Shown: positions 23,741-34,240, counted from the first letter of the stretch. The stretch: 64,000 nt of DNA from an uncultured Faecalibacterium sp. (GCA_900539945.1 UQDV01000004.1:1-64000), one strand, 5' to 3'. Notes: a model not told the origin generated them from the sequence alone. Program-made: numbers and translations.

Positions 23741-23746
23741 TATAAT
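23741..23746 (+). promoter_or_regulatory. -10 box before the ATPase/RloB pair
   Basis: TATAAT lies 24 bp before ATG 23770; GGAAGGAG is the ribosome site. No convincing -35 is seen at the expected distance. Confidence 0.4.
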
Positions 23747-23769
23747 AATAACAGGAAGGAGTTGAAAAA

Positions 23770-24975
23770 ATGCTTTGCCAGTTTTCTTTTCAGAATTTTA
23801 AGTCTTATAAGGATGAAACAACATTTGATTTCCGTGCAATGGCAATTCCGGAGTTTCAGGATGCCTTGATTCGGCAGGAGAAAGCGGAAGATTTGCTTCC
23901 GGTCAGCGCGGTCTATGGCCCTAATGGTGGCGGTAAGACAAATCTGCTTCAGGCATTCTTTTGTCTGATTAACCTTGTCGTAAAGCCGATTCATGCGTTA
24001 GAGAAGAATCGACAGCCTATGATCTTCCAGCAGGGCAGCAGTGTGGCTCCTTTTATGCTGGATGAAAGCTCTGCAAATGAACCTACGATTTTTCAGGTGT
24101 TCTTCCGTGTCGGCGAGAAGGAGTACCAGTATTACATTTCACTCAAGGAAGAAATTGTTTTTGAGTCCCTCTTGTGGCGCACTCTTGGCGGCAAGAAGAC
24201 GGGTCTGATTTTTGAGCGAGACGGTCAGAAGATCGAATTGGGTGCAAGTATCAATAAGGCAAGCATCAACTTGGACGTCAACCCGAAGATGCCGTATCTT
24301 TCTTTTTTGGCAATCAACTACAATATCCCTGTGATTGCAGAAGTGCAGAATTGGTTTGAATCCTGTATTACACAGAGCTACGCAAACCCCAGAGCAGAAA
24401 ACATTGTGCTGGTGTCCAAGAGTGAGACGACTAAGGAAAGCCTGATTCATGCACTGAATGATGTAGGTATTGATTTGTCCGGTTATCGCTATGATGAAGA
24501 TAGCAAGCACCTGTTCACGCAAAGAACGATCAACGGCAAGGTCTACGAGCTTCCCTTTGAAGCAGAGTCGGATGGAACCAAGAAAATGATCGCAGCCTTG
24601 CCGGTTCTGATGGTAGCATTGCAGGAAGGCCGCACAGTGGTTGTGGACGAACTGGATGCCAAGCTGCATCCGAAGCTGCTCCGATATGTGATCCAGATGT
24701 TCAAGAACCAAGAACTGAACAAGAAGGGCGCACAACTGTTATTCAGTTCTCACGACCTGACTACGATGAAAAACACTGTTTTCCGCCGTGATGAAATTTG
24801 GTTTGCCGCAATGAATGACAATCATGAGAGCGAGATTTATTCGCTTTACGAATTCCGGCAGGAGGACAATACTCGCGTCAAGAGCACAGCGGCCTTTGAC
24901 AAGCAGTATCTGGAAGGTCGATATGGTGCAGATCCCTACCTTTCCAATATGCTGACAGGGAGGGACTGGGCATGA
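23770..24975 (+). CDS. AAA15-type ATPase (RloA/OLD-like) of a defence pair
   Basis: The 401-residue protein has an ABC/SMC-like ATPase core: FQNFKSYKDETTFDF at the N-terminus, Walker A GPNGGGKTN (residues 50-57), and a Walker B with TVVVDELDAKLHP (near residue 290) then LLFSSHDLTTM. This is the AAA_15 architecture shared by RloA, OLD and PARIS AriA ATPases, which sense phage and control a nuclease partner. It overlaps the next gene by ATGA (24972-24975), so the products should be made together. An anti-phage role is inferred from family and pairing. Confidence 0.85.
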   Translation: MLCQFSFQNFKSYKDETTFDFRAMAIPEFQDALIRQEKAEDLLPVSAVYGPNGGGKTNLLQAFFCLINLVVKPIHALEKNRQPMIFQQGSSVAPFMLDESSANEPTIFQVFFRVGEKEYQYYISLKEEIVFESLLWRTLGGKKTGLIFERDGQKIELGASINKASINLDVNPKMPYLSFLAINYNIPVIAEVQNWFESCITQSYANPRAENIVLVSKSETTKESLIHALNDVGIDLSGYRYDEDSKHLFTQRTINGKVYELPFEAESDGTKKMIAALPVLMVALQEGRTVVVDELDAKLHPKLLRYVIQMFKNQELNKKGAQLLFSSHDLTTMKNTVFRRDEIWFAAMNDNHESEIYSLYEFRQEDNTRVKSTAAFDKQYLEGRYGADPYLSNMLTGRDWA

Positions 24976-25661
24976 GTCTGAAACCTCCGAAAAAGAGTGA
25001 CCTTGGGAAAAGCTGGATGAAGAATCGCCGTGATAAGGCAAGGATGATTCAGCCGGAATACCACTTGATTGCATCTGAAGGTACAGAAACCGAGCCGCAG
25101 TATTTTGGCGCAATTCAACGGATTATCAATTCTAAGTACCGTGATAGAATCCAGCTAAAGGTAGAGGGCATTGGCGACAATACGGTGAATCTGTTGATGA
25201 AAGCTCGTCAATACGTTCAGAATAACGGCATTGTATTTAAGCACGTCTGGATTGTCTATGACACAGATGATTTTCCGGCAGAAAATATCGACATGGTAGC
25301 ACAGCTGTGCGAAGAATACAATGCACAAGGTGAGACGATTTACCATGCTGTATGGTCGAACCAGTGCGTAGAACTGTGGTATTTGCTGCATTTTATGTAT
25401 ATGGATACTGATATTGATAGATCTCGTTACTGGCCGAAGCTGAGCGATTGGCTGAAAAACATTGGTGCAGGGAGTTACGAGAAGAACCGCCCGGATATGT
25501 ATGAAGTGCTGCGACCTTACATGGACATTGCGATTGCCAATGCAAAGCGATTGGACAAGCAAAATGAAGGACGGAAGCCCTCTGAGTCAGCACCCGGAAC
25601 GAAAGTTTACGAACTGGTTGAGATGTTGAGACCTTATCTTTTGGACACGCAGTGGCTTTGA
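24972..25661 (+). CDS. RloB-like TOPRIM protein, partner of the ATPase
   Basis: The 229-residue protein fits RloB: a basic N-terminus, then the TOPRIM glutamate in ASEGTETEPQYF (Glu36) and an acidic cluster VYDTDDF (Asp96, Asp98, Asp99), then CVELWYLLHF. TOPRIM partners of AAA15 ATPases act as nucleases in abortive infection (OLD and PARIS-type families); for RloB this is inferred. Translation is coupled to the ATPase gene by a 4-bp overlap. A short ORF resembling an Rpn-nuclease tail follows. Confidence 0.82.
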   Translation: MSLKPPKKSDLGKSWMKNRRDKARMIQPEYHLIASEGTETEPQYFGAIQRIINSKYRDRIQLKVEGIGDNTVNLLMKARQYVQNNGIVFKHVWIVYDTDDFPAENIDMVAQLCEEYNAQGETIYHAVWSNQCVELWYLLHFMYMDTDIDRSRYWPKLSDWLKNIGAGSYEKNRPDMYEVLRPYMDIAIANAKRLDKQNEGRKPSESAPGTKVYELVEMLRPYLLDTQWL

Positions 25662-25685
25662 CGCTGGAAAGGAGGCCCACGCAAT

Positions 25686-25880
25686 ATGTGTGATGTGCTT
25701 GATAAAGTGGAAAACAGAGGCATCGAAAAAGGCATCGTGAAAGGCGAAAGCCGTGGTGAAAACAAAATGGCTCTGTTGGTGAAGAAGCTTCTTGACCAGA
25801 ATCGCATTGACGATGTAAAGAGGGCTTCTGAAGATGAAAAGAGCCGTGCGGAGTTGATGAAAGAACTTGGAATCAACTGA
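25686..25880 (+). CDS. Short protein resembling the C-terminal tail of Rpn/PD-(D/E)XK transposase-like nucleases
   Basis: AAAGGAGG precedes ATG 25686. The 64 residues (NRGIEKGIVKGESRGENK, then LVKKLLDQNRIDDVKRASED and LMKELGIN) match the Gly/Lys/Glu repeat and terminal helices that end Rpn-family proteins. In Rpn genes, short C-terminal proteins can also be made from internal starts. No nuclease domain is encoded upstream, so it is either a stand-alone tail or a remnant. It lies 24 bp after the rloB-like stop. Confidence 0.55.
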   Translation: MCDVLDKVENRGIEKGIVKGESRGENKMALLVKKLLDQNRIDDVKRASEDEKSRAELMKELGIN

Positions 25881-25912
25881 AAAATTACAAATAACGTATC
25901 ACCGTTACTCCG

Positions 25913-26004
25913 AACGCTCTGTGATTTTGGCACCCGCCCAAGCTACGATCAAGAACCCCCGCAAGTGATTGCGTGAGAGCTTGAAAGAGCACAAATAAAA
26001 AAGT
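25913..26004 (+). repeat. ppdK-tail repeat, copy B
   Basis: TTG GCA CCC GCC ... reads LAPAQATIKNPRK-stop, nearly the ppdK C-terminus, followed by the same flank (TTGCGTGAGAGCTTGAAAGA). Before it, CGAACGCTCTGTGATT is shared with copy C (34122) but not with native ppdK. Orientation is as in ppdK. It marks the left edge of the first sugar island. Confidence 0.75.
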
Positions 26005-26020
26005 GCCAATAAAGCATAAC

Positions 26021-26064
26021 AAACACCCCTCGGTTTCTACAGCGGGAAGCCGAGGGGTGTTTTA
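26021..26064. terminator. Bidirectional terminator
   Basis: AACACCCCTCGG pairs with CCGAGGGGTGTT with T-rich flanks on both strands. On the minus strand it closes the M81 peptidase gene. Confidence 0.8.
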
Positions 26065-26113
26065 TGGTTCACGTTATAAATGCAGCAGGCTGGGTGTTGG
26101 AAAAAGTACGCAT

Positions 26114-27565
26114 TTAGATATCGTCAATTGGGAACATGGGGCGCATGATGCGCTTGAAGGGCAGGCGGCGGATATCCTGCAGGGTAGCGCCGTCGGTCAG
26201 GGACATCACGCACAGCGCGCCCTGCTGGGTCGGTTCAGGAAAGGCGTAGCCGGTCTTGACGATCACCACATCGTAGTCCATCCAGTCCACCCCGGCGGCA
26301 AGGGTCTGATGCCGCTCCACAAAGGGATGGTTCGTGTCAGTGACGATGATGTCAATGGGCAGGCCCTCTACCGACACGGTGGCACAGCCGCCAAAATCGC
26401 CATGTTCAGCAAACAAGACGGTGCCCTCTTGACGGCCCAGATGCTTCAGGGTCACAGTGAGCTGTACCGGCTCGGTCAGGGAGTCCAGACCCATGCCAAG
26501 GGTCAGAGGCAGGGTATCACCAATGGTATGACCGGCCAGCAGGGTATAGGCGGCGGGGTCCTGAATGGCAGAAAACAACAAGCGTTTGCCTCGCAGGGCT
26601 TCGGGTTTGGCCAGCACTTGCCGCAGCACCCATGTGTTGGCACCCATGGCACCGCTGGTGGTGTTGTCGCCGGAGTCGGTGAGGAAAGCCGGCTTGCCAG
26701 AGCAGTGCAGCACGGTCTGCAGAGCCTCGTCCGGCTCCTGCGTCAGGCCGGTGTAATGGAACTCGTGGCGGCGCTCCCACACAAAGGCTGCCAGTTCATC
26801 GACCTTTTGCTCTGCATAAGTACGAAATTCGTTGGAAGAAGGTACAACTACTACGCCGCAGCCAGCTACATCGGTATCGTGCCGGATGTAGCCCACGTGC
26901 CAGCTGGCACTGAGGATGCGGTTATCCTTTTCAATCTCGTCCATATACTGATTAATGGAGCGAACCGGTTCGTCGGCGGAGACGCTCTGCTCGCCGCCTA
27001 AAATCAGCGGCAGCTTGCGGTACACGGGAGTGATGCTGCGGCGGTGCTCCAGCAGTTCCAGCAAATGAGAGCAGACAAAGTGAATGGTCTGCTCTACATC
27101 GGTGTGAGGAGATTCACGATAACTGCGGATGATGGTGGTGCCCTCTACATATTCCCTGCACAGGTTGCCGTGGGGGTCACACACTACCGCAATGGGCAGG
27201 TAGGGGCCTACGATGCGGCGTACTTCCTTTAAGATATGATGGTCGCCGGAGCCGATGCCCTCCACCTCGCTGGCTCCGTGCAGGTGCAGGTAGATGGCAT
27301 CCAGTTCGGCAAGGTGCTCCCGCACGGTCTGCAGAATGGTGGACTCAATGTACTCGAAAGCGGTGCGCTTCATCACGCCGTTGGAACCGGCATTGGCGTC
27401 CAGCGCCGGTACAAGGGTCACATCCGGGCGGTCAAATACATCACCCAGCTGCAGGTGCGCGACGCAGTCCTGCCCAAAGTGCAGGCTGACATCGTTCAGG
27501 TCGCACTTTTTGGGGATGTTCTCGTTGGCCTCCAAAAGAAAGCGTGCAACAAGGATATGGAACAT
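26114..27565 (-). CDS. M81-family (MlrC-like) metallopeptidase
   Basis: The 483-residue protein has the MlrC N-terminal domain (HILVARFLLEANENIP, AIYLHLHGASEVEG, VCDPHGNLCREYV, YRESPHTDVEQT) and MlrC C-terminal domain (FLTDSGDNTTSGAMGANTWV). His and Asp residues in HLHGA, CDPHGN and SPHTD are the likely zinc ligands. MlrC cleaves small unusual peptides in microcystin breakdown; the substrate here is unknown. ATG 27565 with AGGAGG upstream is chosen over a Met ten codons earlier. It is divergent from a GntR regulator and lies near a PTS/M24 operon. Confidence 0.88.
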   Translation of the reverse strand: MFHILVARFLLEANENIPKKCDLNDVSLHFGQDCVAHLQLGDVFDRPDVTLVPALDANAGSNGVMKRTAFEYIESTILQTVREHLAELDAIYLHLHGASEVEGIGSGDHHILKEVRRIVGPYLPIAVVCDPHGNLCREYVEGTTIIRSYRESPHTDVEQTIHFVCSHLLELLEHRRSITPVYRKLPLILGGEQSVSADEPVRSINQYMDEIEKDNRILSASWHVGYIRHDTDVAGCGVVVVPSSNEFRTYAEQKVDELAAFVWERRHEFHYTGLTQEPDEALQTVLHCSGKPAFLTDSGDNTTSGAMGANTWVLRQVLAKPEALRGKRLLFSAIQDPAAYTLLAGHTIGDTLPLTLGMGLDSLTEPVQLTVTLKHLGRQEGTVLFAEHGDFGGCATVSVEGLPIDIIVTDTNHPFVERHQTLAAGVDWMDYDVVIVKTGYAFPEPTQQGALCVMSLTDGATLQDIRRLPFKRIMRPMFPIDDI

Positions 27566-27616
27566 ACAAAGTACCTCCTGTATCAAGTGGATCACGGTGG
27601 AAAGAATCTATAAGAC

Positions 27617-27645
27617 ATTATAATATAATATAAGATGATTTGCAA
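27617..27645 (-). promoter_or_regulatory. Promoter of the M81 peptidase gene
   Basis: Minus strand TTGCAA (27640-27645), 17 bp, TATAAT (27617-27622); the start codon is about 50 bp downstream. Confidence 0.8.
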
Positions 27646-27689
27646 CTGGACGGCAGGCAGAATTTGACGCGGAAAGACTGGATTTTACC

Positions 27690-27701
27690 ACACAATTGTG
27701 T
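27690..27701. promoter_or_regulatory. Palindrome, probable GntR operator
   Basis: ACACAATTGTGT is a perfect 12-bp palindrome midway between the divergent M81 and gntR genes, upstream of both start sites. A dyad like this is typical of HutC-subfamily GntR operators. The exact rightward promoter is unclear. Confidence 0.55.
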
Positions 27702-27747
27702 TATGCTCATATAGTATAAGAATATCTGCCTTTGGAGGAACAACACT

Positions 27748-28509
27748 ATGCTGGTGCCGGACAGCGCGACCCCGCTTTATCTGCAGCTGGAGGAAATTCT
27801 GCGGCAGGAGATCCTTTCCGGCAGCCGCCGGGAGGGCGACAAACTTCCTACAGAAAATGAACTGGTGGAACAATATAAAGTGAGCCGCATTACGGTGCGG
27901 CGAGCAGTTGAGGAACTGTGCAAGGAGGGGCTGGTGGTGCGCCACCCAGGCAAGGGCACTTTTGTGACCGGTGTGGTGATGCGCAATGATCTGGAGGAGC
28001 CCCGCGGCTGGACGGAGAACGCAGTGGCTAATGGGTACAGGCCGTCCACGGTGTGCACGGATCTGAGCATGGTGCCCGGTGCAGAGGTATGCCGCCTGTT
28101 CGAGCTGAAGCATGGTGAGGAACGCTATTGCTGTGCCCGGCGGGTGCGTGCGCTGAACGGCAAACCTGCAGTATATGAGCTGGATTACTTCCCGCCACAG
28201 GATGCAGAGTTTCTGACGAAAGAGCTGTTGAGCGGGTCGGTGTTCCGCCTGCTGCGGCAGTGGAAAAAGCTGCGGGTCATCCGTGAAAAAGAAACGATCA
28301 TCCGAGTGCGGTATGCCGGTGCAGAAGCGGCAGCTGCGTTGGGCCTTGCAAAGAGACAGCCGGTCGTGTACACTCGCACCTGCTATCTGGACGGCAAAGA
28401 CCGGGTGGTGCTAATGAACGAGCAGTATATTGACAGTGAACGCTATATGATTCGCACCGGCGGGCACGAACTGCGGCTGGATGAAACGGAAGAAAATGAG
28501 CAGAAATGA
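27748..28509 (+). CDS. GntR-family regulator, HutC type (UTRA effector domain)
   Basis: The 253-residue protein has an N-terminal winged helix (PLYLQLEEILRQEILSG, EGDKLPTENELVEQYKVSRI, TVRRAVEELCKEGLV, HPGKGTFV) and a UTRA ligand domain (YELDYFPPQDAEFL, VVYTRTCYLDGKDRVV). HutC-type regulators bind sugar phosphates or amino-acid derivatives. GGAGGA precedes ATG 27748. It is divergent from the M81 gene, which it probably controls, and lies 46 bp upstream of a DeoR regulator on the same strand. Confidence 0.92.
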   Translation: MLVPDSATPLYLQLEEILRQEILSGSRREGDKLPTENELVEQYKVSRITVRRAVEELCKEGLVVRHPGKGTFVTGVVMRNDLEEPRGWTENAVANGYRPSTVCTDLSMVPGAEVCRLFELKHGEERYCCARRVRALNGKPAVYELDYFPPQDAEFLTKELLSGSVFRLLRQWKKLRVIREKETIIRVRYAGAEAAAALGLAKRQPVVYTRTCYLDGKDRVVLMNEQYIDSERYMIRTGGHELRLDETEENEQK

Positions 28510-28555
28510 GAGCGACGGTAAAAAGGGCTGTGGGGCGGCCCTGTGAGGAAGAACT

Positions 28556-29317
28556 ATGAATGCGATTGAACGGAAACGCTATATTCTGGACGAGCTGCAG
28601 CGCAATGGCAGTGTGGTGATCACGGACCTGGCAGAGCGTATCCAGGTGTCCTCTATGACCATTCGGCGGGATCTGAACGCTATGGCAGAGGACGGCATGG
28701 TCACGCTGGAACACGGCGGGGCAGTACTGAACAACGGTTCACTGTTTGAGTGCAGCATCAGCTTTAAAAGCGAGATCAATGCCGCTGAGAAAAAGCGCAT
28801 TGCAGCCAAATGCATGGAGTATATCAACGAGGGCGACTCTATTTTTCTGGATACTGGCACTACGCCCAACGAGCTTGCCATGCTGCTGCGCGGCAAACGC
28901 AATATCAGTGTGCTTACCCACTCGCTGCTGGTGGCCAACACCGCCGCTACCATGCGGAACATCAAACTCATCATGTGCCCGGGTGAGTTCCGCGAAAACT
29001 CCATGGGCTTTTTAGGGCCGCTGACCGATGACTTTATCCAGTGTTTTCAGATCGACACCCTGTTCCTCTCACTGGAGGGCATCGATCTGAACGACGGCAT
29101 CTCGGTGGTGGATGTGCAGGACGGCCATACCAAAAAGGTGCTGGTGGAAAAAGCCAAGCGGGTGATCTGCATGGCGGACCATACCAAGTTCAACAAATCG
29201 TTCTTCTATAAGATCGCGCCGATCACGGATGTGGACCTAGTGGTGACAGATACGGGTCTGGATGAGGCTACGCAGGAATTGTTCCGGCAGAACAATATCC
29301 CGCTTGCGCTGGCCTGA
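28556..29317 (+). CDS. DeoR-family regulator
   Basis: The 253-residue protein has a DeoR helix-turn-helix (RKRYILDELQRNGSVVITDL then QVSSMTIRRDLNAMAEDG) and a sugar-phosphate-binding domain (DSIFLDTGTTPNELAMLL, MADHTKFNKSFF). These repressors respond to phosphorylated sugars. GAGGAAG precedes the ATG. It is closed by a terminator (29354-29411) and followed by the beta-glucoside PTS operon. The 10-bp-phased AACA repeats in that gap are its likely operator. Confidence 0.92.
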   Translation: MNAIERKRYILDELQRNGSVVITDLAERIQVSSMTIRRDLNAMAEDGMVTLEHGGAVLNNGSLFECSISFKSEINAAEKKRIAAKCMEYINEGDSIFLDTGTTPNELAMLLRGKRNISVLTHSLLVANTAATMRNIKLIMCPGEFRENSMGFLGPLTDDFIQCFQIDTLFLSLEGIDLNDGISVVDVQDGHTKKVLVEKAKRVICMADHTKFNKSFFYKIAPITDVDLVVTDTGLDEATQELFRQNNIPLALA

Positions 29318-29335
29318 GAGTGTTTACAGCTGAAA

Positions 29336-29667
29336 GTAACATAAAATAACATGAAAAGAATGAATTTCCCAAGACAAATGTTAATTTTTGACGGGGAATT
29401 CATTCTTTTTTACGTAAATAGGGCGATAAATTCGTGAATGTGACATAAAAAGTAATTTTCTGTTTGTGCAAAGTAACAAATAATAACATTTATGAACAAA
29501 ATATAACAAAAACGGATTGACTTTGACCGGGAAAGTGCTACAATGTAGAAAAGACGATGAGCGGTCAAAACCACATGAATTCTGCGGGTTTTCGCTGCGG
29601 CCGAGCGGTGAAGATACTTCACGGCAGCTCATTGAACAAAATGTAAAATGTAACATTTTGTAACATT
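29336..29667 (+). promoter_or_regulatory. Phased AACA repeats and promoter of the beta-glucoside operon
   Basis: AACA occurs at 29338 and 29348; at 29475, 29485, 29495 and 29505; and at 29652 and 29662, exactly 10 bp apart within each cluster and usually preceded by T or GT. The promoter TTGACT (29517-29522), 16 bp, TACAAT (29539-29544) lies between the second and third clusters. Same-face spacing is typical of DeoR operators, and looping between clusters is plausible. Confidence 0.7.
29354..29411 (+). terminator. Terminator after deoR
   Basis: AAAAGAATGAATTTCCC (29354-29370) pairs with GGGAATTCATTCTTTT (29394-29409), followed by TT. It separates regulator and PTS transcripts. Confidence 0.85.
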
Positions 29668-29694
29668 TGCTGTACGAAAGGGAGGCACTTACTC

Positions 29695-31077
29695 ATGGGC
29701 AAATATACAAAGATGTCCCAGCAGGTCCTGGAAAAGGTCGGCGGACTGAGCAACATCACCTTTGTTGAACGCTGCGCAACGCGGCTGCGCATTCATTACG
29801 CCAGCAAATCCAAGGTGGATGTGGAAGCGATCAAGGGCATTGAAAATGTCGTGGGCGTGGTAGCAAAGACCGGCCAGGTGCAGATCATCATTGGACCGGA
29901 AGTCAACGATGCATTCAACGATTTTCTGGAGGTCTCCGGCTGGAGGCCTACCGATGACCGTCCTACGGTCGTAGAAGAAGAGCCCGAAAAGAAGGGCTTT
30001 ATGTATTGGGTCAACAAGTTCGGCAATTTCAGCGCGGCTGTCTTTATGCCGATCGTCCCGGCCCTGATCACAGGCGGCCTGATCCTTGCTATCAAAAACC
30101 TGATGGTCAACTACCTTGGCATGGGCGTTGACAGCGGCACTGCAAAGGTCTGCCTGGCTATCTTCAGCGCCGGCTTCTCCATGCTGCCGGTCTGGATCGG
30201 CTACACCATGGCCAACAAGCTCAAGATGGAGCCTATCATGGGCGCATTCCTGGGCGCTGTCCTCGTCAGCAGCTCGATCAGCGGTGTCGAAGGTCTGGAT
30301 TTCTTCGGCATCCCCATTCCTGCAGTGGAGTATACTTCCAGCGTGATGCCCATTGTTATGGGTATCATCCTGATGTACTGGGTGGACAAGCTGCTCAAGA
30401 AGATCATCCCCGAAATGGTGCGTTACTTCTTAAAGCCGCTGCTCACCATGCTGATCGTCGTTCCCATCACCCTGATCGTCCTTGGCCCGATCGGCACTGA
30501 GCTCAGCGATGTGGTCGGCAGTGTCATTCAGGCGTTCTTCAACAGTGCCAGCATCATTGCTATGCCGGTCTGCTCTGCAATTTATCCCTATCTGGTCATG
30601 CTGGGCATCGATAAGGCCATTATGCCCATTGGTGCGGCGGGCCTCGCAAGCATGGGTTATGATCTGGTTTATCTCCCTATGGGCTACATTTCCAATCTGG
30701 CAGTCGGCGGCAGCGCACTGGCTGTTGCCATGCACCTCAAGGACAAGGGCCGCAAGGGCATGATCGCTTCCTTCGGCGTCACTGCACTGTGCGGCGTTAC
30801 CGAGCCTGCTTTCTATGGCTCCCTGATCATGCGTCCCCGTGTACTGATCGGCACGGCTATCGGTGCTGTGGCCGGCGGTCTGATCGGCGGCATCTTCCCG
30901 CTCAAGAACTATGTGCTGGGCGGCTGCCCGGGCTTCCTGTCGCTGCTGTTCTTCCTGCCCCCGGATGGTTCTATGGGCAACATGGTCGTCGCCCTGGTCT
31001 CCGGCATCGTGGCTGTGGTGGTGGCATTCATCGCATGCACTGTCATCCTGAAAAAGTCGTACAAAGAGGATGTCTGA
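29695..31077 (+). CDS. PTS beta-glucoside-type EIIBC permease
   Basis: The 460-residue protein has an EIIB domain (GGLSNITFVERCATRLRI, phospho-Cys27; GVVAKTGQVQIIIGPEVNDA) and an EIIC membrane domain with about ten hydrophobic segments (KFGNFSAAVFMPIVPALITG; the conserved GVTEPAFYG in the C-terminal part). It imports and phosphorylates a beta-glucoside or related sugar. It lacks the C-terminal EIIA domain of BglF-type proteins, so EIIA must come from another gene. GGGAGG precedes the ATG. It is first in the operon with GH1 and M24 genes. Confidence 0.92.
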   Translation: MGKYTKMSQQVLEKVGGLSNITFVERCATRLRIHYASKSKVDVEAIKGIENVVGVVAKTGQVQIIIGPEVNDAFNDFLEVSGWRPTDDRPTVVEEEPEKKGFMYWVNKFGNFSAAVFMPIVPALITGGLILAIKNLMVNYLGMGVDSGTAKVCLAIFSAGFSMLPVWIGYTMANKLKMEPIMGAFLGAVLVSSSISGVEGLDFFGIPIPAVEYTSSVMPIVMGIILMYWVDKLLKKIIPEMVRYFLKPLLTMLIVVPITLIVLGPIGTELSDVVGSVIQAFFNSASIIAMPVCSAIYPYLVMLGIDKAIMPIGAAGLASMGYDLVYLPMGYISNLAVGGSALAVAMHLKDKGRKGMIASFGVTALCGVTEPAFYGSLIMRPRVLIGTAIGAVAGGLIGGIFPLKNYVLGGCPGFLSLLFFLPPDGSMGNMVVALVSGIVAVVVAFIACTVILKKSYKEDV

Positions 31078-31096
31078 TCTCTGTTTGAAACTTTAA

Positions 31097-32632
<1,536 letters not shown>

Positions 32633-32701
32633 CAGAAAAAGGCTTCCCAAAGGCCGGGCTGTATGCCAAACACAGGAAATAAAAAGCGAGAGGTGCAAGA
32701 G

Positions 32702-34090
32702 ATGAAACAGTATGATATCCGCCTGGCTAAGGTGCCGCAGCCGCCCAAGGACTGCACCGGAGAGCCGGTAATGCTGACCGATGCCACCATTCAGGAGCGC
32801 CTTGACAAGGTGCTGCAGGGCATGAAGAATCGCGGCCTTGAGCAGCTGGTGGTATACGGCGACGCCGAGCACTGCGGCAATTTCCAGTACCTGATGGGTT
32901 ATTTTACCCGTTTTGAAGAGGCTCTTCTGGTGCTGGATGCCAATGGCACTGCTCACTTTGTGCTGGGCAATGAGAACCTGAACAAGGCGTCCAAAGCCCG
33001 TATCCCGGGGCAGGCCGTGCATGTTTCACTCTTCTCGCTGCCGAACCAGCCCAACCGTGCGGATAAGACGCTGCGCGCCCTGCTGGAGGAAGCCGGCATC
33101 GCCCCGGGCCGACGCATTGGCATTACGGGCTGGAAACACTTTACCAGCCCGGTGGAAAATAACGAAAAGCTGTTTGATATCCCGGCCTTTATTCTGGACG
33201 CCATTCGCGCGGTCACCGGCGGTGATGAAAACCTGTTCAACGCCGGTGACCTGTTCCTGGGCGAAGGCGGTGCACGCACCACCAACAATGCCAACGAGAT
33301 CGCGCACTACGAGTATGGTGCCGCACTGGCTTCGGACGGTGTGCTGGATGCCATGGATCTGTTGGCCCCCGGCGTAGCCGAAACGGCGCTGGGCGCACAG
33401 CTCAACCGTCAGGGCCAGCACAACAGCATCGTTACCATTGCCGCCAGCGGCCCGCGCTTTATCAAGGGCAATATGTTCCCCACTCAGAACACGGTCAAAG
33501 TAGGTGACACCATTTCACTGACAGTCGGCTATCCGGGCGGCTCTTCCAGCCGTGCGGCCTATGCCGTGCGTGACGCTTCGGAGCTGCCGCAGGGCGCGCA
33601 GGACTATGTGGAAAAGGTGGCCGCGCCATACTTTGCCGCCTACACTCGCTGGCTGGAAGAAATCCATGTGGGCATGACCGGCGGCGAAATGTTTGATAAA
33701 ATAGAAGAGATCCTGCCCCGTGCAGTCTATGGGTGGTCGCTCTGCCCGGGACATCTGGTGGCCGAGGAAGAGTGGCTCTGCTCCCCGATCTATGAGCACT
33801 CCACTGAGGTGCTTCGCAGTGGCATGATGCTGCAGATCGACATTATTCCCTCGGTGCCGGGCTACGGCGGCAGCTGTGCCGAAAGCACGGTAGTGCTGGC
33901 CGACGAAGCTCTGAAGGAGCAGATCTGCCAGCAATACCCGGAGATGTGGCAGCGGATGCAGGCGCGCAGGCAGTACATCATCCAGCAGTTGGGCATTCAG
34001 CTCTCGGAGGATGTTCTGCCCATGTGCGGCACTGTGGCTTACCTGCGGCCCTATCTGCTGGATAAGGAACTTGCCTTTGTGATCCGTTGA
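32702..34090 (+). CDS. M24-family hydrolase (Xaa-Pro aminopeptidase/creatinase-like)
   Basis: The 462-residue protein has a creatinase-like N-terminal domain (LVVYGDAEHCGNFQYLMGYF) and an M24 pita-bread domain (EIAHYEYGAALASDGVLDAM, VKVGDTISLTVGYPGG, GMMLQIDIIPSVPGYGG). The classical Asp-Asp-His-Glu-Glu metal set is not fully evident: SLTVGYP stands where a DxG pattern is expected, so it may be a divergent or non-metal member. Substrate unknown. ATG 32702 follows GAGAGG. Its place in a PTS-GH1 operon and near an M81 peptidase suggests a glycosylated amide or peptide substrate (inference). Confidence 0.8.
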   Translation: MKQYDIRLAKVPQPPKDCTGEPVMLTDATIQERLDKVLQGMKNRGLEQLVVYGDAEHCGNFQYLMGYFTRFEEALLVLDANGTAHFVLGNENLNKASKARIPGQAVHVSLFSLPNQPNRADKTLRALLEEAGIAPGRRIGITGWKHFTSPVENNEKLFDIPAFILDAIRAVTGGDENLFNAGDLFLGEGGARTTNNANEIAHYEYGAALASDGVLDAMDLLAPGVAETALGAQLNRQGQHNSIVTIAASGPRFIKGNMFPTQNTVKVGDTISLTVGYPGGSSSRAAYAVRDASELPQGAQDYVEKVAAPYFAAYTRWLEEIHVGMTGGEMFDKIEEILPRAVYGWSLCPGHLVAEEEWLCSPIYEHSTEVLRSGMMLQIDIIPSVPGYGGSCAESTVVLADEALKEQICQQYPEMWQRMQARRQYIIQQLGIQLSEDVLPMCGTVAYLRPYLLDKELAFVIR

Positions 34091-34121
34091 GTTTCCCCCT
34101 TTTGTTCTGTCAGCAATTCGC

Positions 34122-34236
34122 ACGCTCTGTAATTTTGGCACCCGCCCAGGCTGCTATTAAAAAACCGAGAGCATAAGATTTTTGTAGCGGATTATCGTTA
34201 AAAATCAAGCATAAAATAAGGCTCACTGTCAATTTT
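34122..34236 (+). repeat. ppdK-tail repeat, copy C
   Basis: TTG GCA CCC GCC CAG GCT reads LAPAQAAIKKPRA-stop, a mutated ppdK C-terminus. Further on, AAGCATAAAATAAGGCTCAC matches the native ppdK terminator. CGCACGCTCTGTAATT before it is shared with copy B. It ends at the IS3 fragment, which begins at 34241 and has replaced the second terminator arm. Confidence 0.75.
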
Positions 34237-34240
34237 GAAA

